Shown: one piece after another, positions 25,221 to 33,042 of the stretch | Layout of the letters: each line of letters opens with the position of its first letter | Position numbering within the stretch: position 1 is the stretch's first letter | DNA from: Streptomyces seoulensis | GTDB taxonomy: Bacteria; Actinomycetota; Actinomycetes; Streptomycetales; Streptomycetaceae | Length of the DNA: 64,000 nt | NCBI GenBank assembly: GCA_013364255.1 | Contig: CP054936.1 | Span: 4,060,853-4,124,852 of the forward strand | Reading direction: 5' to 3' | Notes under the pieces: model-generated | What the model was told of the DNA's origin: nothing | What the model saw: the letters and a program-made list of their open reading frames with translations, nothing else | Database searches by the model: none | Program-made: the position numbers and the translations under genes

Positions 25221-25346
25221 CGGTGCCGACGAGTCTGCGGCCCAGTGCCGACAGGTCTCCGGGTCAGTGCCGACGGATCCCGGGGCCGGTGCGAATGGAT
25301 CCCCGGGACGGCGGGGCGCAGGGCCAGTACTGACGGCTCCCCGGCC
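25221..25346. repeat. Degenerate 22-bp minisatellite, five copies
   Basis: Units 25221-25242, 25243-25264, 25265-25286, 25287-25308 and 25325-25346 follow CAGTGCCGACGGATCCCGGG with variation; a 16-base insertion (25309-25324) separates the fourth and fifth. It occupies most of the 244-bp gap between the convergent HTH/TPR and phosphatase genes. There are no unique spacers. Confidence 0.75.
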
Positions 25347-25371
25347 CCATGCCGGCCCACCCGCGCGGCGG

Positions 25372-25968
25372 TCAGGCCGCCAGGTGGCCGACCTCGTTCC
25401 AGTGGTGCACGGCCGGCTCGCCGTACGCCCAGCCCAGCACCGACAGAGACGTCGGGTTGAGGCGGAGGCGGGCCCCGAAGTCGATCGGCAGGCCGAGCCA
25501 GCGCGCGCCTATGGAGCGCAGGATGTGCCCGTGCGCGAAGACCAGCACATCGCGGTCCTCCGCGCGCGCCCAGGCCACCACCTCGTCGGCGCGGGCCGTC
25601 ACCTCGGCCCGTGTCTCCCCGTTCGGGACGCCGTCGCGCCAGATGAGCCAGCCGGGCCGCTCGTCCTGGATCTGCGCCGGGGTCAGCCCCTCGTAGGCGC
25701 CGTAGTCCCACTCCATGAGCGCGTCCCAGGGCGTGGCGCGGTCGCCGAAGCCGGCCAGCTCGCAGGTCTCCCGCGCGCGCACCAGCGGACTGGTGCGCAC
25801 CTCGACGCCGGGCAGGCCGTCGTACGGCGCCCGGTGCAGCAGCTCGCCGAGCAGTTTGGCGCCGCGCCGCCCCTCCTCCAGGAGCGGTACGTCGGTCCTG
25901 CCGGTGTGCCTTCCGGACAGCGACCACTCGGTCTGTCCGTGCCGGACCAGCAGGATGCGCGGTGCCAT
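25372..25968 (-). CDS. Histidine phosphatase (phosphoglycerate-mutase-like)
   Basis: A 198-residue enzyme of the branch 1 histidine phosphatase superfamily. The phosphorylated His10 lies in LLVRHGQTEWS, the conserved Arg in VRTSPLVRARETCELAG, an acidic residue in MEWDYGAYEGLT, and the second catalytic His in VLVFAHGHILRSIG. Family members dephosphorylate small metabolites or act as acid phosphatases; the substrate is unknown. It is cytoplasmic with no signal peptide. It is divergent from the PAP2 gene. Confidence 0.88.
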   Translation of the reverse strand: MAPRILLVRHGQTEWSLSGRHTGRTDVPLLEEGRRGAKLLGELLHRAPYDGLPGVEVRTSPLVRARETCELAGFGDRATPWDALMEWDYGAYEGLTPAQIQDERPGWLIWRDGVPNGETRAEVTARADEVVAWARAEDRDVLVFAHGHILRSIGARWLGLPIDFGARLRLNPTSLSVLGWAYGEPAVHHWNEVGHLAA

Positions 25969-26183
25969 GAGGAGCCTTTCCGGGAAAAAGTCAGATCTTC
26001 GGACGGAACACCTCCATCATCGCGCACGCTGGTCAGGGGCCGTCCACGGGCAACCCGGGCGGCGTTCCCCGCGTCTTCCTGGGCCGGGGGCGCTCCCCAC
26101 CCGGGGGTGCGCGCACCGTAAAGTGGCACGACCGACCGGGGATCACCGGGCGCCGCAGCGACCAGAAGGGGGAGGGGCATCGG

Positions 26184-27209
26184 ATGCCGCAGACCAAGGC
26201 ACCGGCACCCGCACCACGCACCGAGGCCGCTCCGCGCACCCGGCTGCGCTGGTGGACCGAGCTTCCGCTGATCGTGCTGGTGTACGCCTGCTACTCGGGC
26301 GGGCGGCTGCTGGTCCGCGGTGACGTCTCCGGCGCCGTCGACCACGGTCTGGCGCTGCTGCGCTTCGAGCAGGCGCTGCACCTGAACGCCGAGCACCCGC
26401 TCAACCGCCTGTTCACCCGCGAGCCCTGGCTCGGCGTCCCGGCCGACTTCTGGTACGCGTCGCTGCACTACGTGGTGACGCCCGCGATCCTGGTGTGGCT
26501 GTTCCGCTCGCGCGCGCGGATCTACCGCGCGGCCCGCACCTGGCTGATGACGTCGACGTTCATCGGACTGATCGGCTTCACCCTGCTGCCGACCTGCCCG
26601 CCCCGCCTGCTGTCGTCCGAGTACGGCTTCGTGGACACCATGGCCCACTACAGCTCCTACGGCTGGTGGGGCGGCGAGGCCAGCGCCCCGCGCGGCATGG
26701 GCGGCATGACCAACCAGTACGCGGCGATGCCGAGCCTGCACGTGGGCTGGGCGCTGTGGTGCGGGGTCATGCTGTGGCGGCACGGCCGCACCCGGTGGGC
26801 CAAGGCGGCCGGCGTCGCCTACCCGCTGCTGACCGCGATCGTGGTGATGGGCACCGCCAACCACTACCTGCTGGACGCGGTCGCCGGAGTGGCCGTGATG
26901 GGCGTCGGTCTGCTGCTCGCGCCGTTCGTGACGCGGGGCGCGGACCGGGCGCGGGCGCTGGTGGCGGCCCGGGTCCCGGCCCTGGCCGGCTCCCCGGCGG
27001 GCGCGGACTCCGCGGCGGCCCCGGCGGGCTCGGGTTCCGCGATTGTCAGTGGCGGGTGCCAGACTTCGGCGGGTGAGCGAATTCCACGGCAGCGCGAAGC
27101 ACGGTTCGGGTCCGGAGCCGAACCGGGTGCCTCCCCCAAGGACGCGGGGGACGGCGCTCCCGGCTGGGGTGTCCCCAGCGAAGCCGAGAGTCTCGGGAAA
27201 GCTCGCTGA
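26184..27209 (+). CDS. PAP2-type membrane phosphatase (inositol-phosphotransferase-like)
   Basis: A 341-residue membrane protein with about five or six helices. The phosphatase motifs are present: C2 as MPSLHVGWALW (Ser-x-x-His) and C3 as GTANHYLLDAVAG (His with Asp), with an earlier LLPTCPPRLL loop, the signature of the PAP2_3/AUR1-like subgroup. It probably acts on lipid phosphates or transfers phospho-groups at the outer face. GGGGGAGGGG precedes the ATG. The last 75 residues after the final helix (AVSGGC onward) are low complexity and overlap the next gene by 137 bases, so the natural C-terminus may be mis-set by a frameshift or late insertion. Confidence 0.82.
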   Translation: MPQTKAPAPAPRTEAAPRTRLRWWTELPLIVLVYACYSGGRLLVRGDVSGAVDHGLALLRFEQALHLNAEHPLNRLFTREPWLGVPADFWYASLHYVVTPAILVWLFRSRARIYRAARTWLMTSTFIGLIGFTLLPTCPPRLLSSEYGFVDTMAHYSSYGWWGGEASAPRGMGGMTNQYAAMPSLHVGWALWCGVMLWRHGRTRWAKAAGVAYPLLTAIVVMGTANHYLLDAVAGVAVMGVGLLLAPFVTRGADRARALVAARVPALAGSPAGADSAAAPAGSGSAIVSGGCQTSAGERIPRQREARFGSGAEPGASPKDAGDGAPGWGVPSEAESLGKAR

Positions 27210-28368
27210 ACTGCGCGGTCCTGGCGTGCCGGCCCGGGCGCTGGACGCCCGCGCGCTGGCGGCGCTGGCCGCGAACCCGGGTTGCCGGCGGCGCGCGCTG
27301 CTGGACGGCGCGGGGGTGGACAAGGCGGCGCTCGCGGGCGCGCTGGGCGCGCCCTCCGCGTTCGGCCAGTCCCAGTTCGCCCTGACCCGGGGCAACGCGT
27401 TCGAGGCGCGGGTCAAGGCGGACGGCGGCGCCGAACTGCTGCGGCTGGTCCACCAGCGGCTCGACCCGGCCGCCGAGCCGCCCGAGCGGGCCGGCTCCCC
27501 CGGTCTTCCCGGTCCCCCCGATCTGAGCGCCGCGGGCCCCGAGGGGCGCGCGGAGCGTACGGCGCTGGCGCTGCGCGAGGCGACGGCCGCGGGCTCCTGG
27601 ACGCTGCTGGACCATCCGATGCTCGTGCTGGAGGTGGCCGGCTCGCCCGCCTTCCTGGAGCCGGACGCGGTGGTGGTGCACCCCGACGGCGGCTGGACGG
27701 TCGTGGAGATCAAGTCGTTCCCGATGCTGGACGGCTCCGCCGACGCGGCGAAGGTCGGCGCGGCCGCCCGGCAGGCCGCGGTGTACGTGCTGGCGCTGGA
27801 GCGCGCCGCCGCCCGGCTCGACCCGGCGCCGCGGGTGCGGCACCGGGTGCTGCTGGTGTGTCCGAAGGACTTCTCCAACCTGCCCACCGCCTCCGCCGTC
27901 GACGTGCGCAAGCAGCGCGCCGTGACCGCCCGCCAGCTGGCCCGGCTGACCCGCGTCCAGGACATCGCCGACGCGCTGCCCGACGGGACGTGCTTCTCGC
28001 CCGAGCTGCCCGCCGAGGAGCTGACCGCCGCCGTCGAGGCGGTGCCCGCGGCGTACGCGCCCGAGTGCCTGGCCGCCTGCGAGCTGGCCTTCCACTGCCG
28101 GGCGCGGTCCCGGGCGGCGGGCGCGGTGACCGCGCTGGGCCGCGCGGCGCGCGCGGAGCTGGGCGGTCTGTCGACGGTGGACGACGTGCTCGCGGCGGCC
28201 CGCGGCGAGGCCGGCGACCCGGACGACCCGGCGGTGGCGGCCCTGCGCCGGGCGGCGCGGCTGCGGGCCGAGGCCCTGGCCGGGCACCGGCCGGCCGGCG
28301 GCCCCGGCGACCGGGAAGCCCTGGACGAAGCCCTGACCGACGGGCGGCAGGGGGCGGTATGTCGCTGA
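27073..28368 (+). CDS. PD-(D/E)XK nuclease-like protein with Cys cluster
   Basis: A 431-residue protein, first of a coupled three-gene cassette. The core of a restriction-fold nuclease is visible: Asp198 in LEPDAVVV and Glu212-x-Lys214 in WTVVEIKSF, followed by a helix with Ala/Gln (AARQAAVYVLALE). Cys332, Cys336 and Cys342 (CLAACELAFHC), together with Cys71 far upstream, resemble the iron-sulfur arrangement of Cas4/AddB/Dna2-type nucleases, with CX3CX5C instead of the usual CX2CX5C. This suggests 5' or 3' end processing of DNA. The start is GTG at 27073 inside the PAP2 reading frame; the first 50 residues are low complexity, so a later start is possible. Domain calls are mine from motifs only. 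Confidence 0.7.
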   Translation: MSEFHGSAKHGSGPEPNRVPPPRTRGTALPAGVSPAKPRVSGKLAELRGPGVPARALDARALAALAANPGCRRRALLDGAGVDKAALAGALGAPSAFGQSQFALTRGNAFEARVKADGGAELLRLVHQRLDPAAEPPERAGSPGLPGPPDLSAAGPEGRAERTALALREATAAGSWTLLDHPMLVLEVAGSPAFLEPDAVVVHPDGGWTVVEIKSFPMLDGSADAAKVGAAARQAAVYVLALERAAARLDPAPRVRHRVLLVCPKDFSNLPTASAVDVRKQRAVTARQLARLTRVQDIADALPDGTCFSPELPAEELTAAVEAVPAAYAPECLAACELAFHCRARSRAAGAVTALGRAARAELGGLSTVDDVLAAARGEAGDPDDPAVAALRRAARLRAEALAGHRPAGGPGDREALDEALTDGRQGAVCR

Positions 28369-29954
28369 TCGCCACCCTCGCCCGGCTGGAGGCCGTGCAC
28401 AGCGGGCGGGCGCAGCCCGGCGCGACCGTGCGGCACCGGCACCTGTCCGACCGGCCGCTGGTGTTCGTGCCGCTCACCACCGCCGGTGAGGCGGGCGCCC
28501 CGCTCGGCGCGCTGGTCGGCGCCGACCGGCGGGCGCCGCGGCTGCTGGCCGTGCCGCAGCCGCGCGACCGCGACCTCCGGTTCGCGTTCCTCGCCGAGCT
28601 GGCCGACGTCATGCTGCCCTACGTCGACTCCTTCGCCGGGGTGGTGGAGGCCGCCGAGCGCACCGACACCGACCCGGAGACCGGCAAGCGGGTCAAGGTC
28701 GAGGTGGAGCTGTGCGCGGACGCGCCCCAGCTGATCGTGCCGAGCCGCGCGGGCATCGAGTTCGTACGGCTGCTGGGCCGCTCCATGCGGTTCCGGCGCA
28801 CCGCCGAGCAGGACCCGGAGGCCCCGCATCCGGCGCCGCCGAGGGTGCCGCTGCTGGGGCGGTGGCTGACCCACTTCGGGGAGCGGGCGCGGGTGCCCGG
28901 CTCCTCGCTGCTGCTGGCCCTGAGCGACGTCCTGGCCCAGCACTGGACCACCGGCCAGTCCGGTCTTGAGGACCAGCACCTGGGGGCGCTGCTGGCGTGG
29001 ATCGCCCCGCCCGGGGGCGCCTCCGGCGCGGAGGCCGCGCTGCGGGCCGAGCTGGAGCGGGACGCGGCCGGCCAGCTGCGCTGCCCGCCGGCCGGTCCGG
29101 CGACCGATCCCGCCTTCGACAACAAGCTGCTCGCGCCCGCCATCGAGCGCTACGACCGCGCCCGCCAGGCCCTGGCCGCCGCCGAGGACGGCCTGACGGC
29201 CGACGACCGGCTCGGCGCGCTCACCACGGCCGAGCGCGACGTCCTCGCGCTGGTCGAGACGTGCGCGCTGCCCACCTGGGAGAAGGTGTGGGACGGCCTC
29301 GACCTGCTGCGGACGCTGCCCGAGGGCGCGCACGTGGCGGAGCGCTGGACGCGGGACCGCTGGTCGTTCACCGGGCACCGCGACCGGATCCTCGCCGGGG
29401 AGCCGCCGCAGCCGCGCCGCGACGACGCGGTCACCGCGGCCGGCAAGCTGGCCGCGCGCGAGCGCGAGCAGGCCCGGCTGGACGCGCAGGAGGCGCTGGA
29501 CGACCCGCTGGTCATGGCGGGGCGGCGGCTGGCCGGGGAGGCGTTCGCGGGCGAGGTCGTCGACGTCGTCATGGCCTACGGCGAGGGCAAGCGGCCCAGC
29601 CCGCGCCCGCTGGTGACCGTGCGCACGGAGGACCGGCCGCACCTGGCCGAGCGCGCCAAGGTGTACCGCTCGCTGGGCGGCCGGCCGCAGTCGGCGCAGT
29701 GCGTCGCCGAGGAGGAGGAGGGGACGCTGCTCGTGCTGCGGATCCTCGACAAGATGGGCCGCGGCAAGGAGCCGGAGGCGGGTTCGGTACCCGAGAAGGG
29801 CGACCTGGTGTGCTTCACGCTCTTCGAGCACGAGCAGCGCGGCGGCGCGAAGCTGCCCGACCCCGAGCAGACCCCCTGGACGCACGGCGGCCCGCCCGGC
29901 GAGGAGAGCGTGCCGGAGGCCCCCGACCCGGTGACCGAGGAGGACGTCCTGTGA
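28359..29954 (+). CDS. Unknown protein between nuclease and helicase genes
   Basis: A 531-residue soluble protein with no recognised domain. Its start overlaps the nuclease gene by 10 bases and its stop overlaps the helicase start by 4 (GTGA), so it must be made with them. Visible features: SLIATLARLEAVHSGRAQPG at the N-terminus, a conserved-looking RFAFLAELADVMLPYVDSF, charged helical segments around residues 350-420, and a basic/acidic C-terminal domain (TVRTEDRPHLAERAKVYRSL). The composition is that of a cytoplasmic partner protein. A role as an adaptor or specificity subunit of the nuclease-helicase pair is inference from gene order alone. Confidence 0.75.
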   Translation: MSLIATLARLEAVHSGRAQPGATVRHRHLSDRPLVFVPLTTAGEAGAPLGALVGADRRAPRLLAVPQPRDRDLRFAFLAELADVMLPYVDSFAGVVEAAERTDTDPETGKRVKVEVELCADAPQLIVPSRAGIEFVRLLGRSMRFRRTAEQDPEAPHPAPPRVPLLGRWLTHFGERARVPGSSLLLALSDVLAQHWTTGQSGLEDQHLGALLAWIAPPGGASGAEAALRAELERDAAGQLRCPPAGPATDPAFDNKLLAPAIERYDRARQALAAAEDGLTADDRLGALTTAERDVLALVETCALPTWEKVWDGLDLLRTLPEGAHVAERWTRDRWSFTGHRDRILAGEPPQPRRDDAVTAAGKLAAREREQARLDAQEALDDPLVMAGRRLAGEAFAGEVVDVVMAYGEGKRPSPRPLVTVRTEDRPHLAERAKVYRSLGGRPQSAQCVAEEEEGTLLVLRILDKMGRGKEPEAGSVPEKGDLVCFTLFEHEQRGGAKLPDPEQTPWTHGGPPGEESVPEAPDPVTEEDVL

Positions 29955-31318
29955 CCGCCCCCGCCCGACCGACCGAGGCCGGCCCGCGGCCGGCCCCCGA
30001 CCCCGGTGCGGCCGCCGCCCGGGCCACCGCGGCGATCCTGCGCGACACCCTGCACGGCACGGACCGCGGGGTGGTGGTGGACTCGCCGCCCGGCGCCGGG
30101 AAGTCGACGCTGGTGGTGCGGGCCGCGCTGGAGCTGGCCGCCGCCGGACGGCCGCTGATGGTGGTCGCGCAGACCAACGCGCAGGTGGACGACCTGGTCC
30201 TGCGGCTCGCGGAGAAGGAGCCCGGGCTGCCGGTGGGCCGGCTGCACAGCAGCGACGCCGACCCCTACGACAAGGCGCTGGACGGCCTGGCGAACGTGCG
30301 CAAGTCCGCCAAGGCGGCCGACCTCGCCGGGCTGGACGTGGTGGTGTCCACCGCCGCGAAGTGGGCGCACGTGAAGGTCGACGAGCCGTGGCGGCACGCG
30401 ATCGTGGACGAGGCGTACCAGATGCGCTCGGACGCGCTGCTGGCCGTGGCCGGGCTGTTCGAGCGGGCGCTGTTCGTGGGCGACCCCGGCCAGCTGGACC
30501 CGTTCACGATCGTCGGCGGGGAGCAGTGGGCGGGGCTGAGCTACGACCCGTCGGCGTCCGCGGTGACGACGCTGCTCGCGCACAATCCGGAGCTGCCCCA
30601 GCACCGGCTGCCGGTGTCCTGGCGGCTGCCGGCGTCGGCGGCGCCGCTGGTGTCGGACGCGTTCTACCCGTACACGCCGTTCCGCAGCGGCACGGCGGCC
30701 GGCGACCGGCGGCTCGCCTTCGCGGTGCCCTCGGACGGCTCGGGGCCCGACCGGGTGATCGACGAGGCCGCCGCGTCCGGCTGGGGCCTGCTGGAGCTGC
30801 CCGCGCGGCACACCCCGCGCACGGACCCGGAGGCGGTGCGGGCCCTCGCGGCGGTGGTACGGCGGCTGCTGGAGCGGGGCGGCGCGGCGACCTCGGAGCG
30901 GTCTGCCGACCCGGCGCCGCTGACCGCCGACCGGATCGCCGTCGGCACGGCGCACCGGGACCAGGCGGCGGCGGTGCGGGCGGAGCTCGTGCGACTGGGC
31001 GTCACGGACGTCACCGTGGACACCGCGAACCGGCTCCAGGGGCGGGAGTTCGACGTCACGGTCGTCCTGCACCCGCTCTCCGGCCGTCCCGACGCCACCG
31101 CGTTCCACCTGGAGACCGGCAGGCTGTGCGTCCTCGCCTCCCGCCACCGACACGCCTGCGTCGTCGTCTGCCGCGCCGGAGTGACCGAACTCCTGGACGA
31201 CCACCCGTCCACGGAACCGGTCCAGCTGGGCGTGACGGTGAAGTTCCCGGACGGCTGGGAGGCCAACCACGCGGTACTGGCCCGCCTGCACGAACACCGG
31301 GTGCCCTGGCGACCGTGA
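29951..31318 (+). CDS. SF1 helicase-like ATPase (UPF1/Dna2 type)
   Basis: A 455-residue P-loop ATPase. Walker A is SPPGAGKST at residues 45-53 (motif I), motif Ia near MVVAQTNAQVDDL, Walker B IVDEAYQM with Asp153-Glu154 (motif II), motif III GDPGQLDPF, motif V DTANRLQGREFDVTVV, and motif VI LASRHRHACVVV. This is the SF1B/UPF1-like order, but the protein is short, so accessory domains (1B, 1C) are minimal. It starts at GTG, coupled to the preceding unknown gene. Together with the nuclease-like protein it looks like a DNA repair or defence module; substrate untested. Its last 23 codons and 3' flank are duplicated downstream. Confidence 0.82.
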   Translation: MTAPARPTEAGPRPAPDPGAAAARATAAILRDTLHGTDRGVVVDSPPGAGKSTLVVRAALELAAAGRPLMVVAQTNAQVDDLVLRLAEKEPGLPVGRLHSSDADPYDKALDGLANVRKSAKAADLAGLDVVVSTAAKWAHVKVDEPWRHAIVDEAYQMRSDALLAVAGLFERALFVGDPGQLDPFTIVGGEQWAGLSYDPSASAVTTLLAHNPELPQHRLPVSWRLPASAAPLVSDAFYPYTPFRSGTAAGDRRLAFAVPSDGSGPDRVIDEAAASGWGLLELPARHTPRTDPEAVRALAAVVRRLLERGGAATSERSADPAPLTADRIAVGTAHRDQAAAVRAELVRLGVTDVTVDTANRLQGREFDVTVVLHPLSGRPDATAFHLETGRLCVLASRHRHACVVVCRAGVTELLDDHPSTEPVQLGVTVKFPDGWEANHAVLARLHEHRVPWRP

Positions 31319-31482
31319 GCGTCCGGCTGACCGGCCCCCTTCGCCGGACGGAGTCCGGCACGCCGCCGGAGGCGGCCGATGGACACAGCCCGGACGGGTG
31401 GGAGGCGAACCACGCGGTACTGGCCCGCCTGCACGAACACCGGGTGCCCTGGCGACCGTGAGCGTCCGGTTGACCGGCCCCC
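31247..31482 (+). repeat. 93-bp direct repeat: partial duplication of the helicase gene end
   Basis: Copy 1 (31247-31339) covers the last 23 codons of the helicase gene, its stop and 21 flanking bases. Copy 2 (31390-31482) is offset by 143 bp and differs at only three positions that I can see (31398, 31407, 31470). Copy 2 still spells the same peptide end (HAVLARLHEHRVPWRP) but has no start. The high identity implies a recent event. Confidence 0.92.
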
Positions 31483-31666
31483 GGCCCAACGCCGCCCCCC
31501 TGACCGGCGGACCTCGCGGGCCCGGGAACATCCGGGGGCCGTCGCGCCTTGACCACCCCGGGGGTCGCCGCCGCTCGCCCCCAGGCCCCCTTGCGCTCAC
31601 GCGAGACAATGGAGGGTGGCCCTTCCAGAAGGCGGCGCCATCCGAACCGTACGAGGAGGAGAAGAC
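31319..31666. other. 348-bp gap holding the duplicated helicase tail
   Basis: Contains the second copy of the 93-bp repeat and about 180 bp of GC-rich DNA before the next gene, whose ribosome binding site (GAGGAGGAG) is at its right end. No complete gene was seen. Confidence 0.6.
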
Positions 31667-32041
31667 ATGGCGGAGCCCACGCCGCGTCGCAACGAATCGC
31701 GGCTACGCCCCGCGCCCCTGCTCTTCGAGCCCGCAGCGGCCGCTGCCGACCCGGAGCACTTCTTCGACCTGGAGTCGATCGACGACCCCCGGGCGCTGCT
31801 GGAACGGGCGACCGAGCTGACGCTCGCGTTCCGGGCGGCGACCGACCGCGCGGTGGAGTTCCAGGCCGTCGCCGCGGCGCAGCTCGCCGACCCGCGCCGG
31901 TTCGACCGGCTGAGCGCGGCGGACATCGCCGAGCGGGCGGAGTGGACCGAGGACTACGCCAAGAAGATGATCGAGTTCGGCTGGGATCTGCTGCGCGGCA
32001 CCGGGGAGAGCGTGCACGCCAACCCGTCCGACCCGCTGTGA
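31667..32041 (+). CDS. Small conserved-looking acidic protein, unknown function
   Basis: A 124-residue cytoplasmic protein with a strong ribosome binding site (GAGGAGGAG) 6 bases before the ATG. It is mainly helical and acidic: FFDLESIDDPRALLERATEL, ATDRAVEFQAVAAAQLADPR, IAERAEWTEDYAKKMIEFGW. No family name was recognised. It lies between the helicase cassette and the primpol-like gene on the same strand. Confidence 0.7.
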   Translation: MAEPTPRRNESRLRPAPLLFEPAAAAADPEHFFDLESIDDPRALLERATELTLAFRAATDRAVEFQAVAAAQLADPRRFDRLSAADIAERAEWTEDYAKKMIEFGWDLLRGTGESVHANPSDPL

Positions 32042-32253
32042 CGCCCCCGCGTCCCGCCGCCTGATCCGGCCGGCCCGCCCCACCCCCACCCCCACCGCGT
32101 CCGCCCGCACCGCGGCTCCGCGCCCGTGGAACATGCCCCGCGCAAGCGACCTGGCATATGACAGGCGGGCAAGATACTCCCTTCCTCCGGCGTCTGTCCC
32201 GATTTCCCGCGACCCTGGGGAACCGGCCGGGCACGGTCGGTAGATGTATCGGC

Positions 32254-32898
32254 ATGAGCCGCACCCGCAACGAAGCGCACCCCGGTCAGTTCGACCTCGC
32301 CGCCGACCGCCACGGCGACCCCTGTGGGGTCACCCCGGACGGCGCTGCCTGGCTCGCCTCCGCCGCCGCCCACCCGCGCAGCACGCTCGCGTTCTGGCGG
32401 GAGCGGCCCGACGCGCCGGTCGTGCTGCCCTGCGGCACCGCGTTCGACGTGGTCAACGCGCCCGCGATGTTCGGCCGCCGGATGCTGGACCGGCTGTGGG
32501 AGGAGGGCCCCGGCTCCGGGCCGGTCGCCGTGCACCGGGACCGCATGCTGCTGTTCACCGCGCCGGGCACCGCCCACCGGCTGCCCTCGCTGCTGGAGTG
32601 GGAGGAGTGGGGCTCGCGCGGCCGCACGGACGGCGCGGGCCGCGCCGGGGGCGTGCCGCCGCTGCTGTGCCACGGCAACGGCGACGCGGTGACTGTCCCC
32701 GCGCCCGTCCCCGGCACCGGTCTCGGCCGCCGCGCGTCCCGCTGGCTGGTCGCCCCGGACACCCGCTGTCCGTGGCTGCCGGGCCCCGAGATCCTGCTGT
32801 GGGCGGCCGTGCGGGCGGCCCGGGACGCCGTGCGGATTTCGATTTTTCCTCCGGCCGATCAGGATGCTAGTGTCTACGACGTCAGCAGGCGCCGCTAG
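32254..32898 (+). CDS. Primpol N-domain-like protein
   Basis: A 214-residue protein of the type annotated bifunctional DNA primase/polymerase, N-terminal. Typical features are WLASAAAHPRSTLAFWRERP, then VVLPCGTAFDVVNAP where active primpols usually carry an acidic DxD/DVD pair; here the second acid is Asn, so activity is doubtful. No helicase domain follows. The ATG is followed by the conserved region at once. Its 3' end overlaps the first 10 bases of the tRNA-Lys gene, an arrangement in which transcription of the gene would run into the tRNA. Function in streptomycetes is unknown. Confidence 0.7.
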   Translation: MSRTRNEAHPGQFDLAADRHGDPCGVTPDGAAWLASAAAHPRSTLAFWRERPDAPVVLPCGTAFDVVNAPAMFGRRMLDRLWEEGPGSGPVAVHRDRMLLFTAPGTAHRLPSLLEWEEWGSRGRTDGAGRAGGVPPLLCHGNGDAVTVPAPVPGTGLGRRASRWLVAPDTRCPWLPGPEILLWAAVRAARDAVRISIFPPADQDASVYDVSRRR

Positions 32899-32962
32899 CT
32901 CAGTTGGTTAGAGCAGCTGACTCTTAATCAGCGGGTCCGGGGTTCGAGTCCCTGGCGGCGCA
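32889..32962 (+). tRNA. tRNA-Lys (CTT), copy 1 of 3
   Basis: A 74-nt cloverleaf: acceptor GCGCCGC/GCGGCGC with discriminator A, anticodon stem GCTGA/TCAGC with loop CTCTTAA (CTT), and T-arm GGTTCGAGTCC. CCA is not encoded. It is identical to the copies at 43635 and 46472. Confidence 0.96.
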
Positions 32963-32969
32963 CGTTGTA

Positions 32970-33012
32970 GACGGAGGGGCCGGTTCACGGAAACGTGACC
33001 GGCCCCTCCGTC
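32970..33012. terminator. Hairpin after tRNA-Lys copy 1
   Basis: Arms 32970-32989 and 32994-33012 (core GACGGAGGGGCCGGTTCACG, one bulged base) around a GAAA loop. It also faces the end of the convergent protease gene. Confidence 0.85.
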
Positions 33013-33042
33013 GTCTCACCCTGCCGTCTCGACACCGCCGCC

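Noticed and set aside
27120..27200. A mobile palindromic element at the PAP2/nuclease junction
   Set aside because: There are GC-rich inverted segments, but without other copies in the window I cannot show that this is an element; only noted as a possible cause of the overlap.
25683..29885. A 1400-codon minus-strand open frame opposite the PAP2 and nuclease cassette genes
   Set aside because: It has no recognisable domain and is a mirror of strongly biased plus-strand genes with coupled starts and clear motifs.
31390..31482. The second copy of the helicase tail as a separate small gene
   Set aside because: It has no start codon or ribosome binding site of its own and only repeats the end of the helicase frame.
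32889..32962. tRNA-Lys genes as attachment sites of an integrated element
   Set aside because: No integrase, excisionase or partial tRNA 3' repeat was found near any of the three copies; the repeated sequences are full, functional tRNA genes.
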